The notes under the pieces: model-generated
Seen by the model: only the letters and a program-made list of their open reading frames with translations
Databases searched by the model: none
Told to the model about the DNA's origin: nothing
Shown here: in pieces, positions 1 to 7,882 of the stretch
How positions within the stretch are numbered: position 1 is the stretch's first letter
Layout: every line of letters starts with the position of its first letter
Program-made: the position numbers and the translations under genes
Source of the DNA: Proteobacteria bacterium UBA1844
GTDB lineage: Bacteria; Pseudomonadota; Gammaproteobacteria; Steroidobacterales; Woeseiaceae
Length of the DNA stretch: 21,313 bases
Direction: 5' to 3'
NCBI GenBank assembly: GCA_002338615.1
Contig: DDIS01000179.1
Coordinates: 862-22,174, forward strand

Positions 1-1
1 C

Positions 2-301
2 GACGCTGACGCGCCACTGCTCGCACCGGATGCCGAGCCCTTGATTCGCAGCAACCTGGAGCTGCAGCTGCAGGCCGCGCGACTCGCGCTGCTGCGGGGC
101 GAGCAGGAAGTATTCGAGCAAAGCCTGGACGATGCCGGCGCATGGCTCAATCACTACTTCGATACTTCGCAGGAATCCGTGGCAAGCGCGCAGCAAACGC
201 TTGCAGACATCAGGGCGGCCTACCAGCGCGCGGCACCGCCGGATATTTCTGCGTCCCTGCGCCTCTTGCGGCAATACCGCGAGCTGATGGACGAGCGGTA
301 A
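2..301 (+). CDS. hemX: HemX C-terminal fragment (uroporphyrin-III C-methyltransferase-like protein), 5' truncated by window edge
   Basis: The reading frame is open from base 2 and ends with TAA at 299-301, so only the last 99 residues are present. The visible part is alpha-helical and matches the HemX C-terminus: an arginine/leucine-rich helix (RSNLELQLQAARLALLRGE), then an acidic stretch with AWLNHYFD, then a final helix ending RQYRELMDER. HemX is an inner-membrane protein with a short cytoplasmic N-terminus, one membrane helix and a long coiled periplasmic region; those first parts lie outside the window. Despite its historical name, a catalytic methyltransferase role is doubtful. The stop codon overlaps the hemY start by one base (TAATG), as expected for a hem(C)DXY-type operon. 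Confidence 0.85.
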   Translation, partial: DADAPLLAPDAEPLIRSNLELQLQAARLALLRGEQEVFEQSLDDAGAWLNHYFDTSQESVASAQQTLADIRAAYQRAAPPDISASLRLLRQYRELMDER

Positions 302-1503
302 TGAAGACCGGCCTGATCATCATCATTGTTGCGCTGCTGAGCGCGATCGTCGCACAGGCTTTGTTTGCAGACCCGGGCTACGTCGCAGTCCAGATGCGCG
401 GCCACCTGTTTGAGATGTCGGTGCCCGCACTGCTATTGCTCATTGTGCTGTTCATTGTCGCCTTGCTTGCGCTTCGCGCCATCGTGCTGGCACCACGCCG
501 GCTCGGCGAGGCAGCCGGGCGCTATCGTTCCGGGCGCGCTGGCAAAAAGCTGACGCGCGGCATGATCGAAGTTGCCGAAGGTAATCTCTCACGCGGCGAA
601 AAGCTGTTCGCGCGTGCCGCAGGTGCCAGTGATTCACCGCTCTTTAACTACTTGCAGGCAGCGCGTGCCGCACACCTGCAGGGCCAGGACGAGCGACGCG
701 ATGAATGGCTCAGGATGGCCTACGAGGAGATACCCGAGGCCAGCAATGCCGTGCTGCTGACCCAGGCCGAGTTCCAGATGGATCGTCGCCAGTACGAACT
801 GGCGCTGGCGACGCTGAAAAAAATCGATGACAGCTCGGGCGATCACGGACAGGCCACGGCACTGCTCGGTCGTATTTATTATCAACTGGGCGACTGGAAC
901 AGCCTTGGCGAATTGTTGCCGCGGCTGCAAAAGCACCGCCGCGTTGACCCGCAAACGCTCGAGATGTGGTCCGTGCGCGTCTACCGCGAGTTCCTCGGGC
1001 GCGCCGGTGACGGTGATGCGCTCGCGGAGGCCTGGCAAAAAGTACCGAAGAAGCTGAAGGCGAATCTGACACTGCTGGAGGCCTATTACACGGCGATGCT
1101 GCGGGCGGGCGGGCACGAACAAGCGGAAAAGGAACTGGCTGCCACGCTCAAGTCGGAGTGGCGTGGCCCGCTGGCGAGATTATTCGGTCTCGTCGAGGGC
1201 AAAAACGCGAGCAAGCAATTGAAGCAGGCGGAAACCTGGCTCGGTGTGCACGGCGATGACCCGGACCTGTTGCTGGCCGCCGCACGCCTGTGTTTGAAGA
1301 ACGAGTTATGGGGCAAGGCCCGCAGTTACCTCGAAGCAGTCATCGGCCAGAGGCCCACGCCCGAGGCTTACCAGGAATATGGCAAGCTGTTAACAAAGCT
1401 CGGCGAAACGGATGCGGCCGCGGACGCGTACCGCGATGGCCTCGGCCTGCTCGCAGAGCCGGCGCCAACCGCGATTCCGCACATGAAGCCCGATCCTCGC
1501 TAG
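301..1503 (+). CDS. hemY: HemY, TPR-containing haem-biogenesis membrane protein
   Basis: 400 residues. The start is the ATG overlapping the hemX stop; a longer in-frame reading back to 142 exists but would run through hemX. Two N-terminal hydrophobic helices (about residues 3-23 and 40-62) flank a short periplasmic segment, which is the HemY_N layout. A basic stretch (LAPRRLGEAAGRYRSGRAGKK) follows, then helical TPR-like repeats to the C-terminus, including EVAEGNLSRGEKLFARAA near residue 90 and a C-terminal TPR with AYQEYGKLLTKLGE. HemY is an inner-membrane protein needed for normal protoporphyrin/haem synthesis; its biochemical activity is unsettled, and it is not the Bacillus protoporphyrinogen oxidase of the same name. 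It is followed after 11 nt by an SDR gene on the same strand. Confidence 0.9.
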   Translation: MKTGLIIIIVALLSAIVAQALFADPGYVAVQMRGHLFEMSVPALLLLIVLFIVALLALRAIVLAPRRLGEAAGRYRSGRAGKKLTRGMIEVAEGNLSRGEKLFARAAGASDSPLFNYLQAARAAHLQGQDERRDEWLRMAYEEIPEASNAVLLTQAEFQMDRRQYELALATLKKIDDSSGDHGQATALLGRIYYQLGDWNSLGELLPRLQKHRRVDPQTLEMWSVRVYREFLGRAGDGDALAEAWQKVPKKLKANLTLLEAYYTAMLRAGGHEQAEKELAATLKSEWRGPLARLFGLVEGKNASKQLKQAETWLGVHGDDPDLLLAAARLCLKNELWGKARSYLEAVIGQRPTPEAYQEYGKLLTKLGETDAAADAYRDGLGLLAEPAPTAIPHMKPDPR

Positions 1504-1514
1504 TCGGCGCGGCG

Positions 1515-2375
1515 ATGCGCAATAACGACCAGCTCGACACGACTGTCGTCGTTGGTATCGGATATACCGGGCAACGCTTGCTTGCACGCCTGCCAGCGAC
1601 GAGGATTGGGCTCGGGCGCACGAACATTCGCGGTGAGCGCGTTGCGCAACTGGATCTCGACCATCCGGCAAGCTGGCCCGCGCCGCTTGCCGAACCGGGC
1701 CAAAGCGCACTCTCCATCGTTTACACGGTACCGCCATCAACCGTTGCCGAACCCGACCCACGCATCCAGCGCCTGCTCGGTTTACTTCCTCGAGTGCCAC
1801 AACGCTTTGTCTATATCAGCACGACTGGCGTATACGGCGACCGGCAAGGCGCGCGCGTGGCGGAGACGGCGAAACCCGCACCGGCCACCGATCGTGCACG
1901 CCGGCGCAGTCATGCGGAAGATCTGCTGCGTAAGTGGAGTGCCGAACAGGATGTCGACCTGGTCGTGCTCCGGGTTCCTGGCATTTACGGACCGGGACGT
2001 CTGGGGCTCGAGCGAATTCGAGCGGGTCATCCCATCCTGCGCGAACAGGACTGCAATCCCGGCAATCGCATCCACGTGGACGACCTCGTGTCCTGCTGTC
2101 TTGCCGCACTTGATCGAGGCACAGCACCCGGCATATACAACGTCGCCGACGGCGACGAACGTTCCTCGAGCTGGTTTACCCTCGAAGTGGCACGGCAGGC
2201 AGGCCTCGCCGCCCCACCCGTGATCAGCCGCGCCGCCGCCGAACAACAATTCTCAGCCGCCCGCCTGTCCTTTTTGAACGAATCCCGCCGCCTCGACCTC
2301 GGCAAAATGCATGGAGTCCTGAGGCCAGGAATCAAATACACCGACGCCGCAGACGGCATCGCCGCCTCACTCTGA
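1515..2375 (+). CDS. Atypical SDR-family NAD(P)-dependent oxidoreductase (YeeZ-like)
   Basis: 286 residues from ATG 1515; the Shine-Dalgarno sequence is poor, so this start is chosen by homology to the nucleotide-binding strand. The N-terminus TTVVVGIGYTGQRLL (residues 9-23) is the Rossmann glycine motif. YISTTGVYGD (100-109) is the strand and turn typical of extended or atypical SDRs, and VLRVPGIYGPGR (151-162) and GNRIHVDDL (183-191) are the matching later motifs. The classical YxxxK catalytic pair is not present after GVYGD: the equivalent stretch is RRRSHAEDLLRK. That is usual in the YeeZ/NAD-epimerase-like branch, whose substrates are mostly unknown. It is probably cotranscribed with hemXY. 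The last codons and stop lie inside a short GGGGTCAGAGTG-type motif (see findings). The function is not predictable beyond a nucleotide-dependent oxidoreductase or epimerase. Confidence 0.8.
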   Translation: MRNNDQLDTTVVVGIGYTGQRLLARLPATRIGLGRTNIRGERVAQLDLDHPASWPAPLAEPGQSALSIVYTVPPSTVAEPDPRIQRLLGLLPRVPQRFVYISTTGVYGDRQGARVAETAKPAPATDRARRRSHAEDLLRKWSAEQDVDLVVLRVPGIYGPGRLGLERIRAGHPILREQDCNPGNRIHVDDLVSCCLAALDRGTAPGIYNVADGDERSSSWFTLEVARQAGLAAPPVISRAAAEQQFSAARLSFLNESRRLDLGKMHGVLRPGIKYTDAADGIAASL

Positions 2376-2571
2376 CCCCATTCTTTCAATGCGCGCTATC
2401 GCGGGCGGCTGGGCGCGGGGGCCCTTTTCCCGCAATAAAGCGGCGTGAGCCATTCGGGAACGGAGTCACCGGAGCGCGGCCGCCGTGCGCCGACAGAAAC
2501 GAATCGCGGCAGGATGCAGCTCCTGCGATAAAAAACGCCCGGAGACTGCGGGGTAGACGCCGAACGAGTTC
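2376..2571. other. Intergenic spacer with repeat remnants between convergent SDR and parA genes
   Basis: This 196-nt spacer separates two convergent genes. It contains a REP-like unit at 2503-2529 and, at its left edge, the motif overlapping the SDR stop. A GCGGG/CCCGC hairpin can form around 2416-2434 with a T-run in its loop rather than after the stem, so it is not a canonical terminator. I see no gene and no strong intrinsic terminator for either neighbour. Confidence 0.5.
2503..2529 (-). repeat. REP-like palindromic repeat, isolated copy
   Basis: The sequence begins ATCGCGGCAGGATG and ends CTCCTGCGAT. Read on the minus strand it is a degenerate version of the units at 11837-11861 and 11883-11907: the GCATCCTGCCGCGAT half is identical to the 11883 copy, while the GTAGGAGCG head has changed to GCAGGAGCT. 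It can form a CAGGA/TCCTG hairpin bounded by ATCG/CGAT. Confidence 0.6.
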
Positions 2572-3213
2572 CTAGCCGGGCTGGCTGCGCTTGGTCCGCA
2601 GCCAGGCCGTGAGCGGTTCCCACTCCTCCTGATCGGGCCAGGCAAGGTATTCCGGCAGCTCGAAAATGCTCAGGCCGCGGCTGTAGGCGCGAATGTAATT
2701 CTGGGCTTCTCGCAAGGCCGCGACGTACGGGACACGGGTTCTGGAGAGGTACTCGTCGAGTTCGTCCCAGATCAGCGTGTTGTCCCGCACGCGGTTGGCG
2801 ACCGTGGCAATTTTCACCTGGCGGCGAGCCACTTTGCCGACCTCTTTCAATTCGTCGAGGAAGCGGGCCGTGGCCTGCATATCGATGGTCGAGGCCAGCA
2901 CGGGAACGACGATCGTCTCGGCGTGATTGACGAGATCAACCAGCTCCGCACCGTGCGAGCGGGCCGGCGCATCGATCACGAGGATGTCCGCCGTGCGCGG
3001 TGCGCGTTTCAAGCCATCCTCAAAGCCTGCCACAGCAAATATCTCGGGCCGGTCGGCTGGTCGCCGTTCCAGCCAGTCGAGACTCGAACGCTGTGGATCG
3101 TAGTCCGCGAGTGCGACGGAGGCGCCCTCGTTGGCAAAATAAGAGGCAATGTTGGTGGCCAGTGTGCTCTTGCCGCAGCCACCTTTCGCATTCAAAACCA
3201 TTATGTGCCGCAT
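2572..3213 (-). CDS. Orphan ParA/MinD-type P-loop ATPase
   Basis: 213 residues. The start is the ATG at 3213, chosen because GAGGG (3219-3223 on the complement) sits 5 nt upstream and because ParA domains begin at this strand (MRHIMVLNAKGGCGKST); an in-frame extension to 3306 would add 31 unrelated residues. The deviant Walker A box is KGGCGKST (10-17) with the signature lysine K10, followed by DYDPQRSSLDW (37-47, switch I) and ILVIDAPA (77-84, Walker B with D81). The family dimerises on ATP and positions cargo such as DNA or protein complexes on the nucleoid or membrane. No ParB, parS-like repeats or cargo gene lies nearby, so this is not an obvious partition locus. It is divergent from dapF across 127 nt. 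The cargo is unknown; the length fits the short single-domain ParA group. Confidence 0.85.
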   Translation of the reverse strand: MRHIMVLNAKGGCGKSTLATNIASYFANEGASVALADYDPQRSSLDWLERRPADRPEIFAVAGFEDGLKRAPRTADILVIDAPARSHGAELVDLVNHAETIVVPVLASTIDMQATARFLDELKEVGKVARRQVKIATVANRVRDNTLIWDELDEYLSRTRVPYVAALREAQNYIRAYSRGLSIFELPEYLAWPDQEEWEPLTAWLRTKRSQPG

Positions 3214-3340
3214 GTTTTCCCTCGCGCTTTTTTCGTTGTTAGATTGGCGGTTTATGTAAACTACAGAGGCCGCAGGAAAAAGTCCATCCATCGTCACCAC
3301 ACTCATTTTATGTCCGTTATGAACGCCCGAAATTCACTCG

Positions 3341-4171
3341 ATGCAGATTAAATTCTTCAACATGCAAGGCACGGGCAACCAGATCATGGTGGTCGATGAG
3401 CGCAACAGTAATCGGCCTCCGCCGACGGCCGATCAATTGCGATTCCTGGCGGATCCTGCGACCGGTCCGGGATTCGACTCGCTGATGTGGGTGATGCCAG
3501 CGAAGAGTGATAGTGCCCTTGCGAGCTACCGCGTTTTCAATCGCGATGGCGGCGAGGTTGAGCAATGCGGCAATGGCGTCCGTTGTGTCGCGCGCTTGCT
3601 GGCAGCCGACCGAAGCGACAATGGCGCGTTTGCACTGGAGAGCCCGGCGGGGATCATTGAAGCCAGAATTTTGCCGCGCGACCGGGTCAGCGTGAATATG
3701 GGGCAGCCTGAGTTCAGGCCCGAACACATACCGTTCATCGCCGAACAGGCTGCGAATTGTTACGAAATTGACGTTGGCGGCGAGCAGTTTGAGATTCGGG
3801 TTGTATCCATGGGTAATCCGCACTGCGTGTTGCTGGTTGATGAACCCGCCACGGCCCGGGTCGCAGAGCTCGGTCCTGCCCTGGAGCGCCACGCACGCTT
3901 CCCAAGACGAACCAACGTGGGGTTTCTTGGCCTTTGTAACCGGGCCGAACTCTCGCTCCGGGTCTGGGAACGGGGTGTTGGCGAAACGCTTGCCTGCGGC
4001 ACGGGCGCCTGTGCGGCTATGGTGGTGGCGCGTCGGGCGGGCTGGATCGACGCTACAGCAACGGTAAATCTTCCGGGCGGGCAACTCGTGGTAAGCTGGC
4101 CGCGGGCTGCCGACAGCGTCTGGCTGACCGGCGCCGCTCTTATGATTTCTGAGGGAACAATAGACCTATGA
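3341..4171 (+). CDS. dapF: Diaminopimelate epimerase
   Basis: 276 residues, the usual family length. It converts LL- to meso-diaminopimelate in the cytoplasm, for lysine and peptidoglycan. Both catalytic cysteines are present: C76 in EQCGNGVRC and C219 in GETLACGTGACA. Substrate-contact motifs VSMGNPHC (155-162), RTNVGF (190-195) and ERGVGE (210-215) are intact. The N-terminal signature, normally close to KMHGLGNDF, reads NMQGTGNQI here, and the GFDQL segment of enteric DapF reads GFDSL; the neighbours of the catalytic residues are otherwise normal. No lysA gene precedes it, unlike in many relatives. The Shine-Dalgarno sequence is weak. The stop overlaps the next start (ATGA at 4168-4171), implying translational coupling to the DUF484 gene. 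Confidence 0.95.
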   Translation: MQIKFFNMQGTGNQIMVVDERNSNRPPPTADQLRFLADPATGPGFDSLMWVMPAKSDSALASYRVFNRDGGEVEQCGNGVRCVARLLAADRSDNGAFALESPAGIIEARILPRDRVSVNMGQPEFRPEHIPFIAEQAANCYEIDVGGEQFEIRVVSMGNPHCVLLVDEPATARVAELGPALERHARFPRRTNVGFLGLCNRAELSLRVWERGVGETLACGTGACAAMVVARRAGWIDATATVNLPGGQLVVSWPRAADSVWLTGAALMISEGTIDL

Positions 4172-4872
4172 GCACACAGCGCCAGCCGGAATTTGTCGAG
4201 AGCCCCGTCTCCGAGGAACTTGTTCACGACTACCTCCGCCAGCATCCGGATTATTTCGAACGTCATCCCTCGCTACTTGGCGCTTTGCAGGTTCCGCACG
4301 CAAGCGGCGATGCGATCTCGCTGGTGGAACGCCAGGTTTCCGTGCTACGACAAAAAGACCTCAAGCTGGAGCGCCAACTCAAGGATCTGATCGAAGTCGC
4401 ACGGGCCAACGACGTACTGGCCGCAAAAATTCACCATCTCGCGTTGCAGTTGCTGGCCACAACGGACCTGAATGCCACGGTGGTCGCGATTGAAGAAGCC
4501 GTGCGCTCCGGGCTTTCTGCAGACCAGTCCGTGCTGGTGGTATTCGGTGCCGCCGATGAATTCAGTGACGTCAAGGTCGGCCGCTTTTTTCGCGTCATCG
4601 GGCGCGACGACGAGGCCGTAAAGCCTTTCAGCACATTTCTGGGCAGCAGCAACCCACGCTGTGGCCAGGCACGCGACTCGCAACTTCAATACCTGTTCCG
4701 GGAGGACGCCGCTGAGATCGGCTCCGTGGCGCTGGTGCAACTCGGCAACAAGTCGGAAATTGGCTTTCTCGCCATAGGCAGCACCGAAAGAGATCGATTC
4801 CATCCAGGCATGAGTATGGATTTCCTCGCCCGCGTAGGCGACCTGGTCGCCGCAGCGCTTAAACGGTTCTGA
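4168..4872 (+). CDS. DUF484 family protein (GAF-like)
   Basis: 234 residues, starting in the ATGA overlap with dapF. The N-terminal HDYLRQHPDYFERHPSLLGALQVPH (about 20-44) is the hallmark of DUF484, and a short coiled coil follows (SLVERQVSVLRQKDLKLERQLKDL, about 51-74). The remainder resembles a GAF-type sensory fold (SVLVVFGA, then GSVALVQLGNKSEIGFLAIGSTERDRFHPGMSMDFLARVGDLV). The family is fixed between dapF and xerC in many gammaproteobacteria. Its ligand and role are unknown, and position alone does not show a link to recombination or cell-wall synthesis. It ends 44 nt before xerC. Confidence 0.9.
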   Translation: MSTQRQPEFVESPVSEELVHDYLRQHPDYFERHPSLLGALQVPHASGDAISLVERQVSVLRQKDLKLERQLKDLIEVARANDVLAAKIHHLALQLLATTDLNATVVAIEEAVRSGLSADQSVLVVFGAADEFSDVKVGRFFRVIGRDDEAVKPFSTFLGSSNPRCGQARDSQLQYLFREDAAEIGSVALVQLGNKSEIGFLAIGSTERDRFHPGMSMDFLARVGDLVAAALKRF

Positions 4873-4916
4873 AAGGCCGGCGCCGCCGGGAAACAGCAGC
4901 TCGAGGTTCTTGACAC

Positions 4917-5831
4917 GTGGACACTGACGAGCGGCACTGGATCGACCGCTTTATCCGTCACCTTGAAACTGAACGTCGCCTGTCCGCGCTCACCTGCAAA
5001 CATTACCGGCGTGACCTTGTGGCGTTGGCCAGCTGGTGCGATTCGAACGGCGTCAATGACTGGCGTGCGCTGGACAGCGAACACATCCGCAGCTGGGCCG
5101 CATCCTGTTTTCGCCGCGGGCTTGCGGGCAGAAGTATTCAAAGGCAATTGTCCGCAGCACGCACATTCTTTCGCTACCTATTGCGCGAGCGGCATGTACA
5201 GCAGAATCCGGTCACGGCTGTTTCCGCACCCAAAGGAAAAAAGCGTCTGCCCGGCAGCCTCGATGCAGATAGCATGGCGCGCCTGCTATCGATCCCGGGC
5301 ACCGGTCCACTCGTTGATCGCGATCGTGCGATGCTCGAATTGCTGTACTCATCCGGCTTGCGGCTGGCCGAACTGACAGACCTCAACCTCGGCGCGATCG
5401 ATTTCAATGATGCAACGGTGCATGTCACGGGCAAGGGCAACAAGGACCGCATAGTCCCGGTCGGCAGGCACGCGCGCGGCGCTGTCAAAGCCTGGCTCAA
5501 AACGCGCGGCGAACTGGCCGGCGTGAACGAGCCCGCGCTGTTTGTCAGCAGCCGGGGTGGACGGCTCAGCAAGCGCTCGGTGCAGGCGCGTGTCACCCAC
5601 TGGGCAAAGCGCCAGGGCATTGATACCCGCGTCTACCCGCATTTGTTCCGGCACTCATTCGCGACTCATTTACTGGAATCCAGCCACGATCTCCGGGGCG
5701 TGCAGGAACTGCTCGGACACGCCAATATTTCGACCACCCAGGTCTATACGCACCTTGATTTTCAGCATCTCGCCCAGATTTACGATCAGACGCACCCCCG
5801 CGCCAAGAGTCGGCGCGGTAGAAACGAATGA
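4917..5831 (+). CDS. xerC: Tyrosine recombinase XerC
   Basis: 304 residues from a GTG start, with GAGG 10 nt upstream. The N-terminal SAM-like/core-binding domain (about 7-95) includes SALTCKHYRRDLVALASW. The catalytic domain has the full active-site set: R149 (SSGLRLAEL), K173 (TGKGNKDR), H242 and R245 (HLFRHSFATH), H268 (LLGHANISTTQVYTH) and the nucleophile Y277. With XerD it resolves chromosome dimers at dif under FtsK control. Its place after dapF-DUF484 is the conserved chromosomal xerC position, so this is the housekeeping enzyme rather than an element-borne integrase. hslV follows after 72 nt. Confidence 0.95.
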   Translation: MDTDERHWIDRFIRHLETERRLSALTCKHYRRDLVALASWCDSNGVNDWRALDSEHIRSWAASCFRRGLAGRSIQRQLSAARTFFRYLLRERHVQQNPVTAVSAPKGKKRLPGSLDADSMARLLSIPGTGPLVDRDRAMLELLYSSGLRLAELTDLNLGAIDFNDATVHVTGKGNKDRIVPVGRHARGAVKAWLKTRGELAGVNEPALFVSSRGGRLSKRSVQARVTHWAKRQGIDTRVYPHLFRHSFATHLLESSHDLRGVQELLGHANISTTQVYTHLDFQHLAQIYDQTHPRAKSRRGRNE

Positions 5832-5903
5832 GGCGAGAGCCGCCGTATTCGGCATCTGCCAAGCAGACTTCCATAGCAAAATCAAAGGCTTAAGGATTTC
5901 ACG

Positions 5904-6434
5904 ATGGAGCAATTCAGAGGGACGACAATCGTCTCCGTGCGCCGCAATGGCAAAGTAGCAATTGCCGGTGACGGCCAGGTTTCGATGGGCAATACAGTGA
6001 TGAAAGGCAATGCACGCAAGGTTCGGCAACTCGCCAACGGCCGTGTCATCGCTGGTTTCGCCGGCGGCACCGCGGATGCGTTTACCCTGTTCGAATTGTT
6101 CGAGGCAAAGCTCGAGCAATACGGCAACCTGACGCGTGCCGCCATCGAACTTGCGAAAGACTGGCGCACTGACCGGCGCCTGCGACGGCTCGAAGCATTG
6201 CTGTGTGTCGCAGACAAGGAATCTTCTTTCATTATCTCGGGCAATGGCGATGTCATCGAACCTGAAAATGAAGTGATGGCGATAGGTTCAGGCGGCCCGT
6301 TTGCGCAGGCCGCAGCACTCGCGTTGGTAAGAAATACCGAACTTGATGCGCGCACAGTTGCGGAGAACGCCCTAAATATCGCGGCAGAAATCTGCGTCTA
6401 TACCAACAAGAAAATCGTTGTGGAAGAACTGTAA
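5904..6434 (+). CDS. hslV: ATP-dependent protease subunit HslV (ClpQ peptidase) with short propeptide
   Basis: 176 residues, with AAGGA 7 nt upstream of the ATG. HslV forms the double-hexamer proteolytic core of HslUV. The mature enzyme must start at the catalytic threonine of TTIVSVRR, here T7, so the encoded protein carries a six-residue propeptide (MEQFRG) that must be removed; the E. coli protein needs only Met removal. The rest is standard: [53 protein letters not shown] and [13 protein letters not shown]. The C-terminus ends KKIVVEEL. hslU follows after 40 nt and is surely cotranscribed. I saw no clear sigma-32 promoter upstream. Confidence 0.97.
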   Translation: MEQFRGTTIVSVRRNGKVAIAGDGQVSMGNTVMKGNARKVRQLANGRVIAGFAGGTADAFTLFELFEAKLEQYGNLTRAAIELAKDWRTDRRLRRLEALLCVADKESSFIISGNGDVIEPENEVMAIGSGGPFAQAAALALVRNTELDARTVAENALNIAAEICVYTNKKIVVEEL

Positions 6435-6474
6435 CCGCCGGCATCCATCTAATTTTTGAAATACAGGACGACCC

Positions 6475-7812
6475 ATGTCACAAATGACCCCCCGTGAAAT
6501 CGTGCAGGAACTGGACAAACACATCATTGGCCAGGATGAGGCCAAGCGCGCGGTGGCGATCGCATTGCGTAACCGCTGGCGCCGGGTCCAGGTAGAAGAG
6601 CCGTTGCGCAGCGAAATCACGCCGAAGAACATACTCATGATCGGCCCGACCGGCGTCGGCAAGACAGAAATTTCCCGGCGCCTCGCGAAACTTGCGAAAG
6701 CCCCCTTCATCAAGGTCGAGGCAACCAAATTTACCGAGATCGGTTATGTCGGGCGTGAAGTCGATTCAATTGTTCGCGACCTGATGGATGTTGCGGTCAA
6801 GATGATTCGTGAACAGGCCGTCGACAAGGTCCGGCCACGCGCTGAAGACGCGGCCGAGGAGCGAATCCTGGATGTCCTGTTGCCCCCAGCGACCGCCGGT
6901 GTTGGATTTACCGCCGAGCCAGCGAACCAGAAAGAGAGCGACACGCGGCAGAAGTTTCGCAAAATGTTGCGCGAAGGCAAGCTCGACGACAAAGAAATAG
7001 AAGTCGAAGTCCAGGCTATTCCGATGGGCGTGGAGATCATGGCGCCTCCCGGCATGGAAGAGATGACCAGCCAGTTGCAGGGCATGTTTCAGAACCTTGG
7101 CGGCAATCGCAAGAAGACCCGCAAGCTCAAAGTCAGTGTGGCACTCAGACAGCTCACTGACGAAGAGGCCGGACGCATGGTCGACGAGGAAGAACTCAAG
7201 ACCCAGGCGCTCGATGCTGTGGAGCAACACGGCATCGTGTTTCTCGACGAACTCGACAAGGTCACCCGCAGTTCGGGTACGCAGGGTGCGGACGTGTCGC
7301 GCGAAGGTGTACAACGTGACCTGTTGCCCCTGGTGGAAGGCGCCACCGTCAATACCAAGTACGGCATGGTGCGAACCGACCATATTCTGTTTATTGCATC
7401 CGGTGCGTTTCACACCTCCAAACCCTCGGATTTGATTCCGGAGCTGCAGGGCCGTTTCCCGATTCGCGTTGAATTAAAGTCGCTGTCGACGGACGACTTC
7501 GTGCGCATCCTCACCGAGCCCGACGCGTCGTTGACCGACCAGTACGCTGCACTGCTCGCAACAGAAGGCGTTGACCTCCAGTTCACGGAGAGCGGTGTAA
7601 AACGTATTGCAGAAGTTGCGTTCCAGGTGAACGAAAATACGGAGAATATCGGCGCACGACGTCTGCACACGGTGATGGAGCGCCTGCTGGAAGCCGTCTC
7701 CTTCGAAGCGTCGGACAAGAGCGGCAGTCATCTGCAGATCAACGCGGGATACGTCGACGAACATCTTGCCGAGCTCGCGAAAGACGAGGACCTCAGCCGC
7801 TATATTCTGTAG
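6475..7812 (+). CDS. hslU: ATP-dependent protease ATPase subunit HslU (ClpY unfoldase)
   Basis: 445 residues, close to the family norm of about 443, with AGGA a few bases before the ATG. HslU is the AAA+ ring that unfolds substrates and feeds them to HslV. Visible elements in order: Walker A GPTGVGKT (57-64), pore loop GYVG (90-93), the variable intermediate domain (about 110-240, with KSDT-like charged stretches and [10 protein letters not shown]), Walker B IVFLDEL (254-260), the sensor region [20 protein letters not shown] (303-322), GRFPIRVEL (326-334), sensor-2 GARR (393-396), and the C-terminal DEDLSRYIL tail that docks into HslV pockets. All catalytic features are intact. Confidence 0.97.
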   Translation: MSQMTPREIVQELDKHIIGQDEAKRAVAIALRNRWRRVQVEEPLRSEITPKNILMIGPTGVGKTEISRRLAKLAKAPFIKVEATKFTEIGYVGREVDSIVRDLMDVAVKMIREQAVDKVRPRAEDAAEERILDVLLPPATAGVGFTAEPANQKESDTRQKFRKMLREGKLDDKEIEVEVQAIPMGVEIMAPPGMEEMTSQLQGMFQNLGGNRKKTRKLKVSVALRQLTDEEAGRMVDEEELKTQALDAVEQHGIVFLDELDKVTRSSGTQGADVSREGVQRDLLPLVEGATVNTKYGMVRTDHILFIASGAFHTSKPSDLIPELQGRFPIRVELKSLSTDDFVRILTEPDASLTDQYAALLATEGVDLQFTESGVKRIAEVAFQVNENTENIGARRLHTVMERLLEAVSFEASDKSGSHLQINAGYVDEHLAELAKDEDLSRYIL

Positions 7813-7882
7813 GCATTTGCGGCCGCACACTTTGCGCACAGCCTTTAGCCAGGAGACGTTCGGGATGACTGCGACATAAGCC

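Noticed and set aside
2416..2434. GC hairpin with T4 as terminator for the SDR operon
   Set aside because: The T-run is in the loop, not after the stem, so it is not an intrinsic terminator.
3319..3351. Short ORF (MNARNSLDAD) overlapping the dapF start
   Set aside because: It lacks a Shine-Dalgarno and any lysine-rich or attenuator-like content, so a leader peptide for dapF is not supported.
3317..4084. 255-codon open frame antisense to dapF
   Set aside because: It is a shadow of dapF, with no domain features, no ribosome site and an Arg/His-rich composition.
4917..5831. Tyrosine recombinase as sign of a mobile element or integron
   Set aside because: It has the conserved dapF-DUF484-xerC context and no attachment repeats or cargo genes, so it is housekeeping XerC.
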